In this document: positions 62,482-64,000 of the stretch, piece after piece
How positions within the stretch are numbered: position 1 is the stretch's first letter
How the letters are laid out: each line of letters begins with the position of its first letter
DNA from: Lutibacter sp. A80
GTDB taxonomy: Bacteria > Bacteroidota > Bacteroidia > Flavobacteriales > Flavobacteriaceae
Assembly (NCBI RefSeq): GCF_022429645.1
Contig: NZ_CP092480.1
Span: 957,501-1,021,500 of the forward strand
Direction of reading: 5' to 3'
DNA: 64,000 nt
Translations under genes and position numbers: made by a program
Notes under the pieces: model-generated
Seen by the model: only the letters and a program-made list of their open reading frames with translations
Told to the model about the DNA's origin: nothing
The model's database searches: none

Positions 62482-64000
62482 ATGAACTTTAATAAATTTA
62501 CAATAAAATCGCAAGAAGCTATCCAAAAAGGACAGCAGATTGCACAAAATTTAGGTCATCAACAAATTGAAAATTCACATATTTTAAAAGGTATTTTTGA
62601 AGTTGATAAAAATGTTACTCCTTTTATTTTTAAAAAATTAGGAATAAATATAGAACTGTTAAAAAGCTTAATTGACAAAACCATAGAAAGTTATTCTAAA
62701 GTTACAGGTGGTGGAGACACTACCCTGTCTAGAAACGCTTCAAAAATGTTAACTACAGCTACAAATGAAGCTAATGATTTAAAAGATGAATTTGTTTCAA
62801 TAGAACATTTATTATTAGCCATTTTAAATACAAAAGATACAACTTCTCAAATATTAAAAGATCAAGGTATCACAGATAAAGGAATGCAAGCTGCAATTTC
62901 AGAATTACGTAAAGGAAGCAAAGTAACATCGCAAAGCGCCGAAGAAACATACAATTCTTTAAATAAATTTGCTAAAAATTTAAATCAATTAGCAAAAGAT
63001 GGTAAACTAGATCCTGTTATTGGTAGAGATGAAGAAATTCGTAGAATTCTTCAAATTCTATCACGTAGAACAAAAAACAACCCAATGTTAGTTGGTGAAC
63101 CTGGTACAGGTAAAACTGCGATTGCAGAAGGCTTAGCACATAGAATAATTAAAGGAGATATTCCAGAAAATTTAAAAGGAAAACAAATTTACTCTTTAGA
63201 TATGGGAGCACTTATTGCAGGGGCAAAATATAAAGGTGAATTTGAAGAACGTTTAAAATCTGTAATAAAAGAAGTAACATCTGCAGAAGGAGAAATTGTG
63301 CTTTTTATTGATGAAATTCACACCTTAGTTGGTGCTGGTGGTGGTCAAGGTGCTATGGATGCGGCAAATATTTTAAAACCTGCCTTAGCTCGTGGTGAAT
63401 TAAGAGCAATTGGTGCAACTACCTTAGATGAATATCAAAAATATTTTGAAAAAGATAAAGCTTTAGAACGTAGATTTCAAAAGGTAATTGTTGATGAACC
63501 AGATACTGAAAGTGCCATTTCAATTTTACGTGGAATAAAAGAAAAATATGAAAATCACCATAAAGTACAAATAAAAGATGAAGCAATTATAGCTGCAGTA
63601 GAACTATCACAACGCTATATTTCAAACAGGTTTTTACCAGATAAAGCTATTGACTTAATGGATGAAGCTGCTTCAAAATTACGTATGGAAATTAATTCAA
63701 AACCTGAAGAATTAGATGTTTTGGATCGTAAAATTATGCAATTAGAAATTGAAATTGAAGCTATTAAACGCGAAAAGGATGAAAAAAAATTAGCTTCACT
63801 TAAAAAAGAAATTGCCAATTTAAAAGAAAACAGAAACGAAATAAATGCAAAATGGGTAAGCGAAAAAGAATTAGTAGATAGCGTTCAAAGCAATAAAGAA
63901 GCTATTGAAAATTTTAAACTAGAAGCAGAACGTGCCGAACGCGAAGGCGATTATGGAAAAGTTGCAGAAATTAGGTATGGAAAAATAAAAGATGCTCAAG
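62482..64000 (+). CDS. clpB: ATP-dependent disaggregase ClpB (5' part)
   Basis: The first 506 codons of a AAA+ chaperone that rescues aggregated protein with DnaK; the gene leaves the window. The N-domain (MNFNKFTIKSQEAIQKGQQIA) has the double Clp_N repeat. The first ATPase has Walker A GEPGTGKTAIAEGL, Walker B LFIDEIHTLVGAG and arginine fingers in ALERRFQKV. The coiled-coil middle domain starts near 410 (LDVLDRKIMQLEIEIEAIK), which separates ClpB from ClpA/C. The start is the ATG at 62482. Confidence 0.96.
   Translation, partial: MNFNKFTIKSQEAIQKGQQIAQNLGHQQIENSHILKGIFEVDKNVTPFIFKKLGINIELLKSLIDKTIESYSKVTGGGDTTLSRNASKMLTTATNEANDLKDEFVSIEHLLLAILNTKDTTSQILKDQGITDKGMQAAISELRKGSKVTSQSAEETYNSLNKFAKNLNQLAKDGKLDPVIGRDEEIRRILQILSRRTKNNPMLVGEPGTGKTAIAEGLAHRIIKGDIPENLKGKQIYSLDMGALIAGAKYKGEFEERLKSVIKEVTSAEGEIVLFIDEIHTLVGAGGGQGAMDAANILKPALARGELRAIGATTLDEYQKYFEKDKALERRFQKVIVDEPDTESAISILRGIKEKYENHHKVQIKDEAIIAAVELSQRYISNRFLPDKAIDLMDEAASKLRMEINSKPEELDVLDRKIMQLEIEIEAIKREKDEKKLASLKKEIANLKENRNEINAKWVSEKELVDSVQSNKEAIENFKLEAERAEREGDYGKVAEIRYGKIKDAQ

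Overview
The window is AT-rich chromosomal DNA from a member of the Bacteroidota, almost certainly a flavobacterium (Flavobacteriaceae-like). The evidence is the TAnnTTTG type -7 promoter boxes, the absence of Shine-Dalgarno sequences, outer-membrane receptors with carboxypeptidase-regulatory-like N-termini, a type IX secretion C-terminal domain, bacillithiol genes, and typical flavobacterial versions of housekeeping genes.

Region 1 (1-8804) is the unusual part. A tyrosine recombinase (7617-8789, minus strand) is followed, in its own reading direction, by a promoter-like box, a short leader ORF and an attI-like junction at 7424-7432. After that come nine consecutive gene cassettes, all on the minus strand, that reach the left edge of the window. 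Cassettes are separated by nine roughly 135-bp imperfect palindromes (sites A-I). Each cassette begins with its own GTTNNN-type core, and the same core appears as its exact or near-exact reverse complement at the proximal edge of its own distal repeat. This is the logic of integron attC sites. The recombinase has a GVRSPLDA tail like integron integrases, but I cannot see the IntI-specific insertion, and it has an extra N-terminal domain. Cargo is small and mostly unknown: three lipoproteins, small membrane proteins, a zinc-ribbon protein, a Qnr-like pentapeptide protein, a two-gene membrane/cupin module and one cassette without an ORF. I regard this as the best candidate for an under-described system.

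Region 2 (8916-30281) is ordinary core genome: bcp, nth, an ECF sigma factor, uvrA, tRNA-His, bshB1, a MarR-controlled RND efflux operon (regulator, adaptor, pump, TolC), ppdK, a DUF2520/KdsC-like pair, pcm, an oxidoreductase and a 3-hydroxyacyl-CoA dehydrogenase.

Region 3 (30437-46351) holds a MacAB-like ABC export operon, a dicarboxylate/cation symporter, small envelope genes, msrA, a threonine aldolase and prfB without its usual frameshift. It ends with the first of two paralogous TonB-type receptors and arsC.

Region 4 (46584-64000) has the second receptor, divergent class I and class II fumarases, a secreted chitin-binding-like repeat protein, the pta-ackA operon, glyA, fumarylacetoacetase, a lipoprotein, the bacillithiol-linked ytxJ and the 5' part of clpB, which runs off the right edge.
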